From: Komagataeibacter sucrofermentans DSM 15973
GTDB lineage: Bacteria; Pseudomonadota; Alphaproteobacteria; Acetobacterales; Acetobacteraceae
NCBI RefSeq assembly: GCF_040581405.1
Contig: NZ_CP137157.1
Span: 2,437,001 to 2,501,000 of the forward strand
DNA: 64,000 nt
Direction of reading: 5' to 3'
Shown: positions 36,537 through 46,291 of the stretch, one piece after another
Layout of the letters: each line of letters begins with the position of its first letter
Position numbering within the stretch: the first letter of the stretch is position 1
Made by a program: the position numbers and the translations under genes
Notes under the pieces: model-generated
Told to the model about the DNA's origin: nothing
The model's input: the letters and a program-made list of their open reading frames with translations, nothing else
The model's database searches: none

Positions 36537-37784
36537 ATGGCTCTTTCCCCCCGGCATGAACATCTTCTGGACCGCCTGGCTGAAGTCGCCGTTCGCGTGG
36601 GCGTGAACATCGCGCACGGGCAGCAGCTTCTCATCACCGCCCCGCTCGACGCCGTGCCACTAGTGCGCCGCATTGCCGAGCACGCCTACAGGGCAGGCGC
36701 ATCCCTGGTCACGCCGTTCTATTCCGATGACGTGACCACGCTGGCCCGCTTCCACCACGCGGCGGATGACACGCTCGACACCGCCGCCGACTGGCTGCAT
36801 GAGGGCATGGCCAGCGCCTACCGCAAGGGGGCGGCGCGCATGGCCATTACCGGGGGCAACCCGGTGCTGCTGGCCAATGAGGATGCCGAGCGTGTCTCGC
36901 GCATAGGGCGCGCATCCTCGAAGGCGGGGCGGCCTGCGATGGAACTCATCACGCGATTCGCCATCAACTGGAACATCGTGGCCTTTGCGACCCCCGCCTG
37001 GGCAGCACAGGTCTTTCCCGGCGTGCCGGAGGAGGAAGCCGTCAGCCGCCTTTGGGATGCCATCTTCCAGGCCTCACGCGTGATGGTGGATGACCCGGTG
37101 GCTGAATGGAAAGCCCATAACGCCCACCTGCACAAACGCGCCACGTGGCTGAACGAGAAGCGCTTCGCCGCCCTGCACTTCACCGGCCCCGATACCGACC
37201 TGACCGTGGGCCTGGCCGATGGCCATGCCTGGGCGGGCGGAGCGGAACCGGCGGGCAACGGCATCGTGTGCAACCCCAACATCCCCACCGAGGAAGTGTT
37301 CACCACACCGCATGCCCGCAAGGTCAGCGGCACGGTGCGGGCCACCAAGCCGCTGTTCCATCAGGGCACGCTGATCGATGACATCGCCGTGCGCTTTGAT
37401 GAGGGTCGTATTGTCGAGGCCCATGCCAGCAGCGGGCTGGACGTGCTCAACCGCATTCTCGACACCGATGAGGGCGCGCGCCGCCTCGGCGAAGTCGCCC
37501 TCGTGCCCGCCTCCTCCCCCATCTCGGCAAGCGGCATCCTGTTCCGCAACACCCTGTTTGACGAGAATGCAGCCAGCCACATCGCCCTTGGCCAGTCCTA
37601 CGCCAAGTGCATGCTCGATACCGACAGCCTGACCGAGGCCCATCTAGCCGAGCAGGGTGCGAATACCAGCTTCATCCATATTGACTGGATGATCGGGTCC
37701 AGCAAGATCGATGTCGACGCCATCAACCACGATGGCACACGCGAACCCCTGATGAGACAGGGCGAATGGAGCAACCAGCCATGA
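36537..37784 (+). CDS. Aminopeptidase, family M29
   Basis: This metallo-aminopeptidase (AmpS/AmpT type) of 415 residues removes N-terminal residues from peptides using two divalent ions. The conserved C-terminal half carries metal-ligand segments: Glu in NIPTEEVFTTP, Glu in LGEVALVP, His and Tyr in SHIALGQSYAKC, and His/Asp in FIHIDWMIGS. The N-terminal domain (about 1-190) is the usual M29 Rossmann-like part. Its stop overlaps the start of a small secreted protein by four bases. Confidence 0.92.
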   Translation: MALSPRHEHLLDRLAEVAVRVGVNIAHGQQLLITAPLDAVPLVRRIAEHAYRAGASLVTPFYSDDVTTLARFHHAADDTLDTAADWLHEGMASAYRKGAARMAITGGNPVLLANEDAERVSRIGRASSKAGRPAMELITRFAINWNIVAFATPAWAAQVFPGVPEEEAVSRLWDAIFQASRVMVDDPVAEWKAHNAHLHKRATWLNEKRFAALHFTGPDTDLTVGLADGHAWAGGAEPAGNGIVCNPNIPTEEVFTTPHARKVSGTVRATKPLFHQGTLIDDIAVRFDEGRIVEAHASSGLDVLNRILDTDEGARRLGEVALVPASSPISASGILFRNTLFDENAASHIALGQSYAKCMLDTDSLTEAHLAEQGANTSFIHIDWMIGSSKIDVDAINHDGTREPLMRQGEWSNQP

Positions 37785-38335
37785 CCGCCTCCTTCCTGCG
37801 CCGCACCCTTGCCGCCACCACCTGCGCCCTGGCGGTGGCGATCGCGCCCCTGACCCTGCACCCGGCCCTGGCCCAGCAACCGATGCAGCAGACCGCAAGG
37901 CAGCAGGCGCAGCCGACGCCTGCCCAGCAGGCCGCCATTGCGCGCGACATGAAAACGGTGGCCGAATACAGGCTGCCCAAGGATTTCTTCACCCGCATGA
38001 TGCCGGTGATCGAGCAGATCCGCCAGTCGCGCATCTCCCCGCCTGAAACACCCAACATGTCGCTTGACGAGACAATCAAGCGCACTGCCGACATGGAGGC
38101 GCTCAAGCCGATCCTGCAGCATAATGGCATGAGCGCGCGTGAGTTCGTGATGGGCATCACCACCTTTGGCCTGACCAGCGCCGTGATGCAGCACCCGGCG
38201 CAGGACAGCAAGAACATGCCGCAGCTCAACCCCGATAACGTCAAGCTGCTCCAGTCGCATCAGGCCCAGACGCAGGCGCTGATCCAGGCCATGGGCGGCA
38301 GCGAGGGCGAAGGCCAGCAGTCCGCCACGCCCTAA
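37781..38335 (+). CDS. Small secreted Gln/Pro-rich protein of unknown function
   Basis: This 184-residue protein starts with a signal peptide (MTASFLRRTLAATTCALAV, cleavage near ALA-QQ). The mature start is a short Gln/Pro stretch, followed by a helical region with no family I recognise (YRLPKDFFTRMMPVIEQI, MSLDETIKRTADMEALKP). Its ATG overlaps the TGA of the M29 peptidase (ATGA), so it is translationally coupled; an earlier in-frame ATG at 37766 would cost the signal peptide its short n-region. Periplasmic location is inferred. A palindromic element follows. Confidence 0.75.
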   Translation: MTASFLRRTLAATTCALAVAIAPLTLHPALAQQPMQQTARQQAQPTPAQQAAIARDMKTVAEYRLPKDFFTRMMPVIEQIRQSRISPPETPNMSLDETIKRTADMEALKPILQHNGMSAREFVMGITTFGLTSAVMQHPAQDSKNMPQLNPDNVKLLQSHQAQTQALIQAMGGSEGEGQQSATP

Positions 38336-38353
38336 AAAAGTATTGGGAAGATA

Positions 38354-38412
38354 ATAAAAGTTTTTGGGTGCCGCCTTTTTTTCAAAAAGGCGGCGTTCCC
38401 TGAAGCTTTTAC
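38354..38412. repeat. Two-hairpin palindromic element, truncated at one side
   Basis: It reads AAAAGTTTTTGGGTGCC, the hairpin GCCGCC-TTTTTTTCAAAAA-GGCGGC, then GTTCCCTGAAGCTTTTAC. The second hairpin is cut after the first arm, so only one full hairpin remains. It lies between a plus-strand gene and a convergent glycosyltransferase gene that starts its last codon at 38413. Confidence 0.82.
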
Positions 38413-39534
38413 TCAGGTCAGCCTGCCCGTAAGTAATGCCGTGACACGGGTCATGACCGCCGCCTGCGTGTACCGCGCAAGGGCGCGGCCCCGCCCGGCT
38501 TCGCCCATGCGCACGCGCAGGGCGGCATCATCGACCAGCCGCGCAAGGGCGGTGGCAAGCTCCACAGCATCGCCCGGCCTGACCAGCAGCCCGGTCTCTC
38601 CCGCCCCGACCTGCTCACGCGGGCCACGAATGGTTGTGGAGACAACCGGCAGGCCACACAGCATGGCCTCGATCACGCTCATCGGCAGCCCCTCGAAATG
38701 GCTGGGCAGGGTAAAGATATCCGCTGCCGCCATCAGGGCCGCCACGTCCTCGCGATAACCCAGAAAGACCAGCCGCGCCCCCAGCCTTGCGCGGGCTGTG
38801 GCAAAACACGCGGCCAGATCCACGCCCCGGTCACTCGGCAGGCGTTCGCCCACGATCCACAGCACCGCGTTATCGGGCACGCGCTCCATCGCCGCCAGCA
38901 GTTCAGGGTAGCCCTTGCCCCGCACCAGCCTTGATACGGCAAGGATGACCACCTGTCCCTCCCCCACACCCAGCGCCGCGCGCAGCCGGGCGCGGGCCTG
39001 CGGGTCGGGGTGGAAGAGGGCCGGGTCGCGCCCGTTGCCAATGGCGGTGGGGTGGCGGTGGATGCCCAGCCTGCGGGCATCGCGCGCTTCTTCCTCCGAT
39101 ACGGTCAGGTAGATGTCGGTCACGCGCCCGGCCAGCCATTCCAGCACCAGCGCCGCAACGCGCCGCAACTTTGATCCGGGCTGGTTGAACAGGAAACCGT
39201 GGCAGGTATAGGCAATGCGCGGCACGCCACACCACCGGGCCGCAAACCGTGCCAGCAGGCCACTTATGGGCATGTGGGCATGCACCATGTCTGGCTTTTC
39301 CGCCCGGATGAGGCGCACCAGCGCCCGCCATGCCCGCCACTGCGCCAGCGGGGAAAGCGTGCGCGACATGGGCACGCACACCACGCGCAGCCCATCGGCA
39401 CGCAATTGCGCCAGCAACGGGCCATCAGCGCATATGCCTGTTACATCATGCCCTTCGGCACGCAGCGCCTGCATGAGGGGGAAGAGAAACTGCCGCATCG
39501 AGAAATCAACATTCGTGATTTCAAGAATCTTCAT
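38413..39534 (-). CDS. Glycosyltransferase family 4
   Basis: This 373-residue GT-B glycosyltransferase has the N-terminal domain MVHAHMPISGLLARFAAR and TCHGFLFNQPGSK. Its donor domain has ILAVSRLVRGKGYPELLAAM and LPSHFEGLPMSVIEAMLCGLPVV, with the two glutamates of the E-x(7)-E motif. The pattern resembles enzymes that add GlcNAc, GalNAc or Gal to undecaprenyl-linked sugars, but the sugar cannot be fixed. It overlaps the heparinase-like gene upstream by four bases, so the two act from one transcript, plausibly on the same polysaccharide. Confidence 0.88.
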   Translation of the reverse strand: MKILEITNVDFSMRQFLFPLMQALRAEGHDVTGICADGPLLAQLRADGLRVVCVPMSRTLSPLAQWRAWRALVRLIRAEKPDMVHAHMPISGLLARFAARWCGVPRIAYTCHGFLFNQPGSKLRRVAALVLEWLAGRVTDIYLTVSEEEARDARRLGIHRHPTAIGNGRDPALFHPDPQARARLRAALGVGEGQVVILAVSRLVRGKGYPELLAAMERVPDNAVLWIVGERLPSDRGVDLAACFATARARLGARLVFLGYREDVAALMAAADIFTLPSHFEGLPMSVIEAMLCGLPVVSTTIRGPREQVGAGETGLLVRPGDAVELATALARLVDDAALRVRMGEAGRGRALARYTQAAVMTRVTALLTGRLT

Positions 39535-41228
39535 GTCAGCAGGAGCAGTTTCTCACGCTTCAGCCCCCAGCGCACCACCTGCCGCACCTTGCCGGGCGGC
39601 ACATCACCGAGCGGCGTGCTGCCCTGCGGCGGCGGGGCCGCGGGCTCCACGCCAGCCTCGTGGCCGCCTTCCGCCGTCCTGGCCGCGGGTTCCACCTGCA
39701 CCACAAGCTGGAGCGTGCGGCAGGGCACCTGCCCGCCGGAATAGACGCTCTCCTCGATCGAGACCACGCCCCCTTCGGCACGGAAGCGCCAGTGCTGCTC
39801 GCCCGCAGTCAGCAGGATGGAGCCATCAAGCGCATCAACCGCCATGACTGAAGGGTGCAGGTGAAGCCGCAGCGCGAAGGCCAGTTCACGCTCGCCCTCC
39901 AGCGTTTCCTCGCCGCGCAGGATCTCGCCATCGGCGGCAAGATAGAGCCTGCGGTAATACGTTGCCCCGGCGGAAGCGTGGTAGCCATCATGCGACAGGT
40001 TGAGCCAGTGCGCCCCTTCGGCCACCGCATGCTCCACCCCCACATGGGCGGGGCGGCGGCGAACCGTGCCGTCCTCGCCAAACTCGGCGGATGACATGCC
40101 CTCCACCGTCACGACAGAATGCGCCGCCGTCTGCCGCAGGGCTTCCTGCCATGCGGGCAGCACGCCGCCACCGCAATTGACGATAAGACGCTGGCGCGCG
40201 CACGAGAACTCGAACGACAGCGTGCCCGCATGGGCATTGTGGTCGAACGGGGCCGGAGCGGGAATACCCACATCCACCAGAAGCAGCGAGCGCACGGCCT
40301 GCATGCGCACGAACCCGCCATCGGGCATGGCGCTGGCCACGACCCGCGTGCGCGTGGCCTGCGACAGCACCATGTCAATCAGGGCGGTGCTCCGCTCATG
40401 GCTGCCGTTAAACAGCGCCAGCCCCCCATCGCCATGCCGCATGGCGCGCAGCACCGGGCTCATCTTGTCCAGCGCCAGGGCAACCGAATGTGGCAGCGCA
40501 TGCTGCACCGCCTGCATCATGGCCCGCATCTCGGCCAGTTCACGCAGGGCACGGAGCTGTACTTCAGGGCTGCGCTCGATGTGCCAGCCATCGGGCAGGA
40601 TCTGGCTTTCCACCACGTTGTCGATATAGCGGCGGTAGCGGGTCAGGAAGCCGGTATATTCCGGCATGGCCACGGCCACGGCCAGCAGCCCCTTGAGTGC
40701 AGCCAGCCCCTGCCAGCCCGGCTGTTCGGGCGGCATGAGGGCGGCGATCATGCGCCCTTCCACCAGAATGCGGGCCATGAGGCGCTGGCGGAACGCATCA
40801 CTGGCGGAGGCAGCAAAGAAATCGTAATGCCCCAGCCATGCCGCGACCCGCGCGCCGATCACGCCGCATTCCAGCGCCATCGGGCTTTGGGAGGGATGAT
40901 GCAGCCAGTCATCCACCAGGGCGCGCGCCTTGAGCCGCGCGGCATCGGTGCCCACGGCGCGCAGGTCGCGCAGCCAGCGGAAACTGAGCAGCCCTTCACG
41001 GAAGGCAGGCTCGAATTCCGGCGAATCCCACTGCCCCGGCCCCACGGGGTGGGTATAGCCCGCCCATGTCAGGCTGCCCCGCGCCATGCGCGCCCCTGCG
41101 GCGGAATTGCCCGGCCAGAGGTCACGCACGTTATGGACAGGGGCGGCAGGCAGGTATTTGCCATCACCAAAAAGGGGAAGGCGTGCGAGGGAGACGCGCA
41201 TGCCGCGCATGATGCGGGTCAGCGCCAT
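39531..41228 (-). CDS. Heparinase II/III family protein
   Basis: This protein of about 565 residues belongs to the heparinase II/III-like family of polysaccharide lyases and relatives. It has an N-terminal alpha/alpha toroid (about 60-310, DLWPGNSAAGARMARGSL, WLHHPSQSPMAL, IERSPEVQLRAL) and a C-terminal beta-sandwich (about 320-540, HDGYHASAGATYYRRLYL). No signal peptide is seen, unlike secreted lyases. Most Alphaproteobacteria carry one copy next to rsmB and rpe, as here, so it is part of a core locus rather than a foraging gene. The substrate is unknown. GTG at 41234 is an alternative start. Confidence 0.87.
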   Translation of the reverse strand: MALTRIMRGMRVSLARLPLFGDGKYLPAAPVHNVRDLWPGNSAAGARMARGSLTWAGYTHPVGPGQWDSPEFEPAFREGLLSFRWLRDLRAVGTDAARLKARALVDDWLHHPSQSPMALECGVIGARVAAWLGHYDFFAASASDAFRQRLMARILVEGRMIAALMPPEQPGWQGLAALKGLLAVAVAMPEYTGFLTRYRRYIDNVVESQILPDGWHIERSPEVQLRALRELAEMRAMMQAVQHALPHSVALALDKMSPVLRAMRHGDGGLALFNGSHERSTALIDMVLSQATRTRVVASAMPDGGFVRMQAVRSLLLVDVGIPAPAPFDHNAHAGTLSFEFSCARQRLIVNCGGGVLPAWQEALRQTAAHSVVTVEGMSSAEFGEDGTVRRRPAHVGVEHAVAEGAHWLNLSHDGYHASAGATYYRRLYLAADGEILRGEETLEGERELAFALRLHLHPSVMAVDALDGSILLTAGEQHWRFRAEGGVVSIEESVYSGGQVPCRTLQLVVQVEPAARTAEGGHEAGVEPAAPPPQGSTPLGDVPPGKVRQVVRWGLKREKLLLLT

Positions 41229-41265
41229 GGGCACCCACCGCCACTATGGATCGGTAAGCCCTGCC

Positions 41266-41943
41266 TCACGCCGGGCTATGCGCCCCGCTGCGCAGCGCCC
41301 TGATGGCTTCGCCATAATCGGGCTGCCCATAGACGGACGTGCCCGCGATCAGCACATCGGCCCCCGCGGCCACCGCCAGCGGGGCAGTCGCGGCAGTGAT
41401 GCCACCATCGACGCCAATGCGGATGTCGCGCCCGGTGGCATCGGCCATGCGGCGCAGGGTTTCGATCTTGCGAAGCTGGCTGGTCAGGAATTTCTGGCCG
41501 CCAAAGCCGGGGTTGACGGTCATGACAAGGATCATGTCCACCAGGTCGAGCACCTCGCCCACGGCCTCGGGCGGGGTGGCGGGGCAGATGGCGACACCCG
41601 GCCTGACCCCATGGTCGCGCACATGCTGCAGCGAGCGGTGCGTGTGCGGCCCGGCCTCGACATGCAGGTGGATGTGGTCGGCCCCCGCCTTGGCAAACGC
41701 CTCGATGTAGGGATCGACCGGCGCAATCATGAGATGCACGTCAAACGGAAGTTTTGATTTGGGGCGCAGGGCCTTGATCAGTTGCGGCCCCATGGAGAGG
41801 TTGGGCACGAAATGCCCGTCCATCACGTCCAGATGCAGCCAGTCGGCGCCAGCGGTTTCAACCGCCGCGACTTCCTCCGCCGCGCGTGAGAAATCAGCCG
41901 CCAGCAGGCTCGGCGCGATAAGGGGGGTGTTCAGAGCAGCCAT
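41266..41943 (-). CDS. rpe: Ribulose-phosphate 3-epimerase
   Basis: Rpe interconverts ribulose 5-phosphate and xylulose 5-phosphate in the pentose phosphate pathway, the main sugar route of acetic acid bacteria. The 225-residue TIM barrel has the metal ligands in HLDVMDGHFVPN (His and Asp), DVHLMI (His) and the catalytic Asp in VDGGI. Phosphate-binding MTVNPGFGGQKF is intact. It lies between rsmB and the heparinase gene, all leftward. Confidence 0.95.
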   Translation of the reverse strand: MAALNTPLIAPSLLAADFSRAAEEVAAVETAGADWLHLDVMDGHFVPNLSMGPQLIKALRPKSKLPFDVHLMIAPVDPYIEAFAKAGADHIHLHVEAGPHTHRSLQHVRDHGVRPGVAICPATPPEAVGEVLDLVDMILVMTVNPGFGGQKFLTSQLRKIETLRRMADATGRDIRIGVDGGITAATAPLAVAAGADVLIAGTSVYGQPDYGEAIRALRSGAHSPA

Positions 41944-42041
41944 GCCTGTTTTTTAACAGAAATCCCTGCCCGACGCCAACCTTTCATCACACCCCCCCGC
42001 GGTAATGTGTCTGGCCGCCCGGCGGGGGCGTGAAGCCCCCT

Positions 42042-43388
42042 TCAGCCCCGGCGGAACCGCGCGGCAAAGAAGCCGTCCATCCCCCCATGATCGGCCAGCA
42101 TGCCCGGATGGGTGCGCAGCCAGCCCTCAGGCGTGCGGGCCTGCGGCAGGAAGGCCAGTTCCTCGGGCGTGAACGGATCGGGGATCAGGCCCATGGCCTG
42201 AGCCGCGCGGGCGCGCTGCTCGCCTTCCTCGGGCTGGAGCGAGCACACGGCATAGACCAGGCGGCCGCCGGGGCGCAGCATGTCGCGGGCGGCGGCCAGC
42301 AGGCGGTCCTGCCCCTCGGTCATGGTGGCGATGTCACGCGGGCGCTTGATCCACATGGCATCGGGGTGGCGGCGGATGGTGCCAGTCGCCGAGCACGGCG
42401 CATCGAGCAGGATGGCATCGAGCGGGGCTTCGGGCTTCCATGTGGCGGCATCGGCGTGGATCACCTTCACATCCGCCAGCCCCAGCCGGGCGAGGTTGGC
42501 GCGCAGGCGCTCAAGCCTGCGGCCCTCGCGCTCGATGGCGAATACCTCCGCCCCCGCGCAGGCCAGTTGCGCGGTCTTGCCGCCGGGAGCCGCGCACAGA
42601 TCGGCCACGCGCTCGCCCTTCGTCACGTTCAGCAGGCGCGCGGGCAGCGTTGCCGCCATGTCCTGCACCCAGAACGTGCCCTCGGCAAAGCCGGGCAGTT
42701 CGGCCACCTTGACCGTGCCCGCCGCGAAACGCACGCTGCCATTGGGCATGACCTCGCCCCCGGGCGGGGCCTCGCAGCCGGGCTTGATGGTCAGGTCGAG
42801 CGGCGGCTCGTGGCCCAGCGCGCTGGCAATGGGACGGGCCAGCCGGCCCCAGGACTGCCACAGCCACGCCGGCACATCGAGCCGGGGCTGGTCCAGCCCT
42901 TCCAGCGCTTCAGCCCCGCCACCTGCCACCCGGCGCAGCACGGCGTTGACCAGCCCCGCAAACGGCACCAGCCCCCGCCTGCGCGCCAGCGCCACCGAGG
43001 TGGCCACGGCGGCATGCGGCGGCGTGTCAAGAAACAGCAGTTGCGCCACGCCAATGAGCAGCACCACGCGCACCGGCTCGGGCGGCTCGCGCTTGAGGAA
43101 GGGGGCCAGCACCTCGTTGGCCGTGCCCATGTGGCGCAGCACGGTGGCGGCCAGCCGGTGGGCGGCGGCGCGGTCGCGCGGCTCGGCGGTGCGGGCGGCG
43201 GCAGAATGCTCGAGCGATGTATCGAGCATGCGGCGATGGACGATCACCCCTTCAACGATATCGAAAGCAATGTCGCGCGTGGGGTCAGGGGCGACCTTGC
43301 CGCCACGCCGGTCGGGGCGGCCCGCGCGATTGCGGCGGGCATCGGGGCGGCCATCGGGGCGCGACGACGGGGACGGGGGAGACTTCAT
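42042..43388 (-). CDS. RsmB-like rRNA (cytosine-5) methyltransferase
   Basis: This enzyme is predicted to methylate C5 of a cytosine in 16S rRNA with S-adenosylmethionine. In 448 residues, an N-terminal NusB-like helical domain (about 35-165) precedes the Rossmann methyltransferase (AAPGGKTAQLACAG for SAM, DAPCSATGTIRRHPD with the release Cys, and VYAVCSLQPEEGE with the catalytic Cys). The N-terminus is Arg/Pro-rich and may start later than 43388. It probably begins the leftward run with rpe, heparinase-like and glycosyltransferase genes. Confidence 0.9.
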   Translation of the reverse strand: MKSPPSPSSRPDGRPDARRNRAGRPDRRGGKVAPDPTRDIAFDIVEGVIVHRRMLDTSLEHSAAARTAEPRDRAAAHRLAATVLRHMGTANEVLAPFLKREPPEPVRVVLLIGVAQLLFLDTPPHAAVATSVALARRRGLVPFAGLVNAVLRRVAGGGAEALEGLDQPRLDVPAWLWQSWGRLARPIASALGHEPPLDLTIKPGCEAPPGGEVMPNGSVRFAAGTVKVAELPGFAEGTFWVQDMAATLPARLLNVTKGERVADLCAAPGGKTAQLACAGAEVFAIEREGRRLERLRANLARLGLADVKVIHADAATWKPEAPLDAILLDAPCSATGTIRRHPDAMWIKRPRDIATMTEGQDRLLAAARDMLRPGGRLVYAVCSLQPEEGEQRARAAQAMGLIPDPFTPEELAFLPQARTPEGWLRTHPGMLADHGGMDGFFAARFRRG

Positions 43389-43475
43389 GTAATCCTGACC
43401 TGCAAATGCGACCCTTCACGACGCGACGGCGCCTTGGGGCTTGACCGGGCCGCTATTCAGGCCAAGCCTAGGGCC

Positions 43476-44159
43476 ATGTCAACATCCGCATCCATAGCAC
43501 AGGCCCTGGGCGATATCCGCACCCGCATTGCAACGAGCGCGCGCGAAGCAGGGCGCGACCCCGCCAGCGTAGGGCTGGTGGCGGTGTCGAAATTCCATCC
43601 GCAGTCCAGCGTCATCGCAGCGCTCGAGGCAGGCCAGCGCCTGTTTGGCGAGAACCGCGTGCAGGAAGCCGCCGCCAAATTCCCTGAACTGCGCGAGCGC
43701 TTTCCCGATCTTAGGCTGCACATCATTGGCGGGCTCCAGACCAACAAGGCGCTGGAAGCGGTCAAAATCGCGGACATGATCGAAAGCCTCGACCGCCCTG
43801 CCCTGTCGGACGCACTGGCACGGGCTGCGGATAAGGCGGGCCGCCTGCCCGGACTGCTGGTGCAGGTGAACACCGGCGATGAAAGCCAGAAATCGGGCGT
43901 GAGGCTGGAAGAGGCAGACGCCTTCATCACCCACAGCATGACCCGCTTTGGCGCGAGCGTGCGCGGGCTGATGTGCATCCCGCCGCATGATGCCGACCCC
44001 ACGCCGCATTTCCGCACGCTTGCAGGCATGGCGGCGCGCCACGGGCTGCCGGTGGTGTCGATGGGCATGTCGGCTGATTTCGAGACCGCGATTGCCTGCG
44101 GGGCCACGCTGGTGCGGGTGGGCAGCGCCATTTTCGGGGCCCGTCCCGCCCACGCCTGA
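43476..44159 (+). CDS. YggS-family pyridoxal phosphate homeostasis protein
   Basis: This 227-residue TIM-barrel protein binds PLP on Lys39 (AVSKFHP), with phosphate contacts in the GxGxxLVRVGSAIFG segment at the C-terminus. YggS/PLPBP proteins have no known enzymatic activity and buffer PLP, with knock-on effects on amino acid pools. ATG at 43476 is the first with homology. An open frame continues far upstream but there it is only the antisense of rsmB. It is divergent from rsmB with an 87-base gap. Confidence 0.93.
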   Translation: MSTSASIAQALGDIRTRIATSAREAGRDPASVGLVAVSKFHPQSSVIAALEAGQRLFGENRVQEAAAKFPELRERFPDLRLHIIGGLQTNKALEAVKIADMIESLDRPALSDALARAADKAGRLPGLLVQVNTGDESQKSGVRLEEADAFITHSMTRFGASVRGLMCIPPHDADPTPHFRTLAGMAARHGLPVVSMGMSADFETAIACGATLVRVGSAIFGARPAHA

Positions 44160-44285
44160 ACGGGGTGGAATGGCACCCGAGCACACAGGGGCCTTGCTGC
44201 GCATGGGGCGAGGCGGTAATGCGAAACTATCCGGTTGCGATGTGATGCCGGTTTTCAGTCTTCATTGCCGCGGAGCCGTCACGAC

Positions 44286-46286
44286 ATGACGCAACCCACG
44301 GGGCCTGTTGCCCCCGGATCCTCAACGACGCCGGATGGCGGCGCGCACTCCGCGCCTGCCGCACAGCAGGCCAATGCCGCGCCCAAGATTACCGAATACG
44401 GCGCCGACCAGCACGAGCATGCGGCAAACCCGGTGGGCTTTGCCGCCCTGCTCAGCGTGCTCGGCGTGGTGTTTGGCGATATCGGCACCAGCCCGATCTA
44501 CGCCCTGCGCTCGACCATCATGGTCGTATCGCAGCACCACAGGATCGAGCCGTGGGAAATACTGGGCGTGCTCAGCCTCATCATCTGGTCGCTGCTGCTG
44601 ATCGTGACGGTGAAATACGTCATCCTGATCATGCGCGCCGACCATAATGGCGAGGGCGGGATCATCTCGCTCATGTCGCTCGCCCAGCGCGTCGCACCGA
44701 GCAACCGCATGCGCATCGCGCTCGGCATGGTGGGAATCGGCGGCGCGTGCCTGTTCTTTGGCGATGGCATGATCACGCCCGCCATTTCCGTGCTCTCGGC
44801 GGTGGAAGGGCTTGAGGTCAGTTTCCCCGCGGCCCATGACCTGGTCATTCCCATCGCACTCATGGTGCTGGTGGGGCTGTTCTCGGTGCAGTGCTACGGC
44901 ACGGGCAAGGTGGGCACCATATTCGGCCCCATCATGCTGGTGTGGTTCAGCCTGCTGGGCATACTCGGCGGGCTTGAAATCCTGCACCACCCCAAGGTGC
45001 TGCTGGCCATATCGCCCACCTATGCGGTGCAGTTCATCATCTATCACGGGTGGCTGTCGTTCATTGCCCTTGGCTCGGTGGTGCTGTCGGTCACGGGTGC
45101 TGAGGCGCTTTATGCCGATATGGGGCATTTTGGCCGCCAGCCCATCCGCTATGCGTGGCTGTTCTGCGTGCTGCCGTGCCTGGCGCTGAACTATCTGGGG
45201 CAGGGCGCACTCATCATCTCCGAGCCCAAGGCGCTCGAGAACCCCTTCTTCCTGCTCGGCCCGCACTGGATGCAGGTGCCGATGATCATCCTGTCCACCA
45301 TGGCTACGGTGATTGCCAGCCAGGCGGGTATTTCGGGCGGATTCTCGCTGTGCCGCCAGATCATCCAGCTTGGCTACCTGCCGCGCCTGCGCGTGACCCA
45401 CACCAATGCGGAGGAAGAGGGCCAGATCTACCTGCCCGAGTTCAACCGCTTCCTCATGGTGGGGGCGCTGCTGCTGGTGCTGGCCTTCCGCAGTTCCGAT
45501 GCGCTGGCCTCGGCCTACGGCATTGCGGTGACGGGCACGTTCATGTGCACCTGCGTGCTGGCCATGGTGGTGTTCCGCAGGCTGTATCACTGGTCGCGCC
45601 CTGCGGCGGTTGCCACATTTGGTGGCTTCTTCCTGCTTGATACGACGTTCTTCGCCTCAAACGCGCTCAAGATCCCGCAGGGCGGCTGGGTGCCGGTGCT
45701 GCTGGGCATCGTGCTGACGCTGATGATGACGACGTGGAAAAAAGGCCGCCAGCTCATCATGAACCGGCAGAAGCAGGACAGCATGCCGATGAACTCGTTC
45801 CTGGCCCGCCTGCCGCAGTCGCGCATCATCCGCGTGCCGGGCACGGCGGTGTACATGACCGGCAACCCCGAATTCGTGCCTGCCTGCCTGCTGCACAACC
45901 TCAAGCACAACAAGGTGCTGCACGACCACGTGCTGTTCGTAACCGTGCAGACGCTTGACCAGCCCGAGGCCGATCACGGCCACCGCGTGGCGTTGCAGGA
46001 ACTGGCGCCCGACATTTACCGCATCATCCTGCGCTACGGCTTTATGGAAATGCCCAACCTGCCCCGCGCGCTCGAAGACCTGAAGGCCAGCGGGCTGGAC
46101 TTCGATGCGCTACAGGCCTCCTACTTCACCAGTCGCGAGCTTCTGGTGCGCTCCTCGGTGCCCAAGCTCTCGCGCTGGCGCATGTCGCTGTTCCTGTTCA
46201 TGGCGCGCAATGCGACGCCAGCCACCGAGTTCTTCCGCATTCCGCCCGACCGCGTGGTGGAGCTGGGTGTGCGGCTGGCGATCTGA
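44286..46286 (+). CDS. kup: Potassium uptake protein Kup
   Basis: This K+/H+ symporter of the KUP/HAK/KT family is inner-membrane. In 666 residues, a Gln/Ala/His-rich cytoplasmic start (1-50) is followed by [15 protein letters not shown], the signature of TM1, then about twelve helices. [16 protein letters not shown], the LYADMGHFG segment and NYLGQGALI are conserved. A long cytoplasmic tail ends [18 protein letters not shown]. Kup works at low pH where other K+ systems fail, which fits an acid-producing organism. A palindromic element begins six bases after the stop. Confidence 0.95.
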   Translation: MTQPTGPVAPGSSTTPDGGAHSAPAAQQANAAPKITEYGADQHEHAANPVGFAALLSVLGVVFGDIGTSPIYALRSTIMVVSQHHRIEPWEILGVLSLIIWSLLLIVTVKYVILIMRADHNGEGGIISLMSLAQRVAPSNRMRIALGMVGIGGACLFFGDGMITPAISVLSAVEGLEVSFPAAHDLVIPIALMVLVGLFSVQCYGTGKVGTIFGPIMLVWFSLLGILGGLEILHHPKVLLAISPTYAVQFIIYHGWLSFIALGSVVLSVTGAEALYADMGHFGRQPIRYAWLFCVLPCLALNYLGQGALIISEPKALENPFFLLGPHWMQVPMIILSTMATVIASQAGISGGFSLCRQIIQLGYLPRLRVTHTNAEEEGQIYLPEFNRFLMVGALLLVLAFRSSDALASAYGIAVTGTFMCTCVLAMVVFRRLYHWSRPAAVATFGGFFLLDTTFFASNALKIPQGGWVPVLLGIVLTLMMTTWKKGRQLIMNRQKQDSMPMNSFLARLPQSRIIRVPGTAVYMTGNPEFVPACLLHNLKHNKVLHDHVLFVTVQTLDQPEADHGHRVALQELAPDIYRIILRYGFMEMPNLPRALEDLKASGLDFDALQASYFTSRELLVRSSVPKLSRWRMSLFLFMARNATPATEFFRIPPDRVVELGVRLAI

Positions 46287-46291
46287 TAAAA

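Noticed and set aside
42030-43475. A long open frame in front of and continuous with the YggS-family gene
   Set aside because: It is antisense to rsmB, whose motifs are complete on the other strand. Homology on the plus strand starts only at 43476.
44322-45590. A 422-codon open frame antisense to kup
   Set aside because: His/Gln/Arg-rich shadow of Kup with no recognisable domain.
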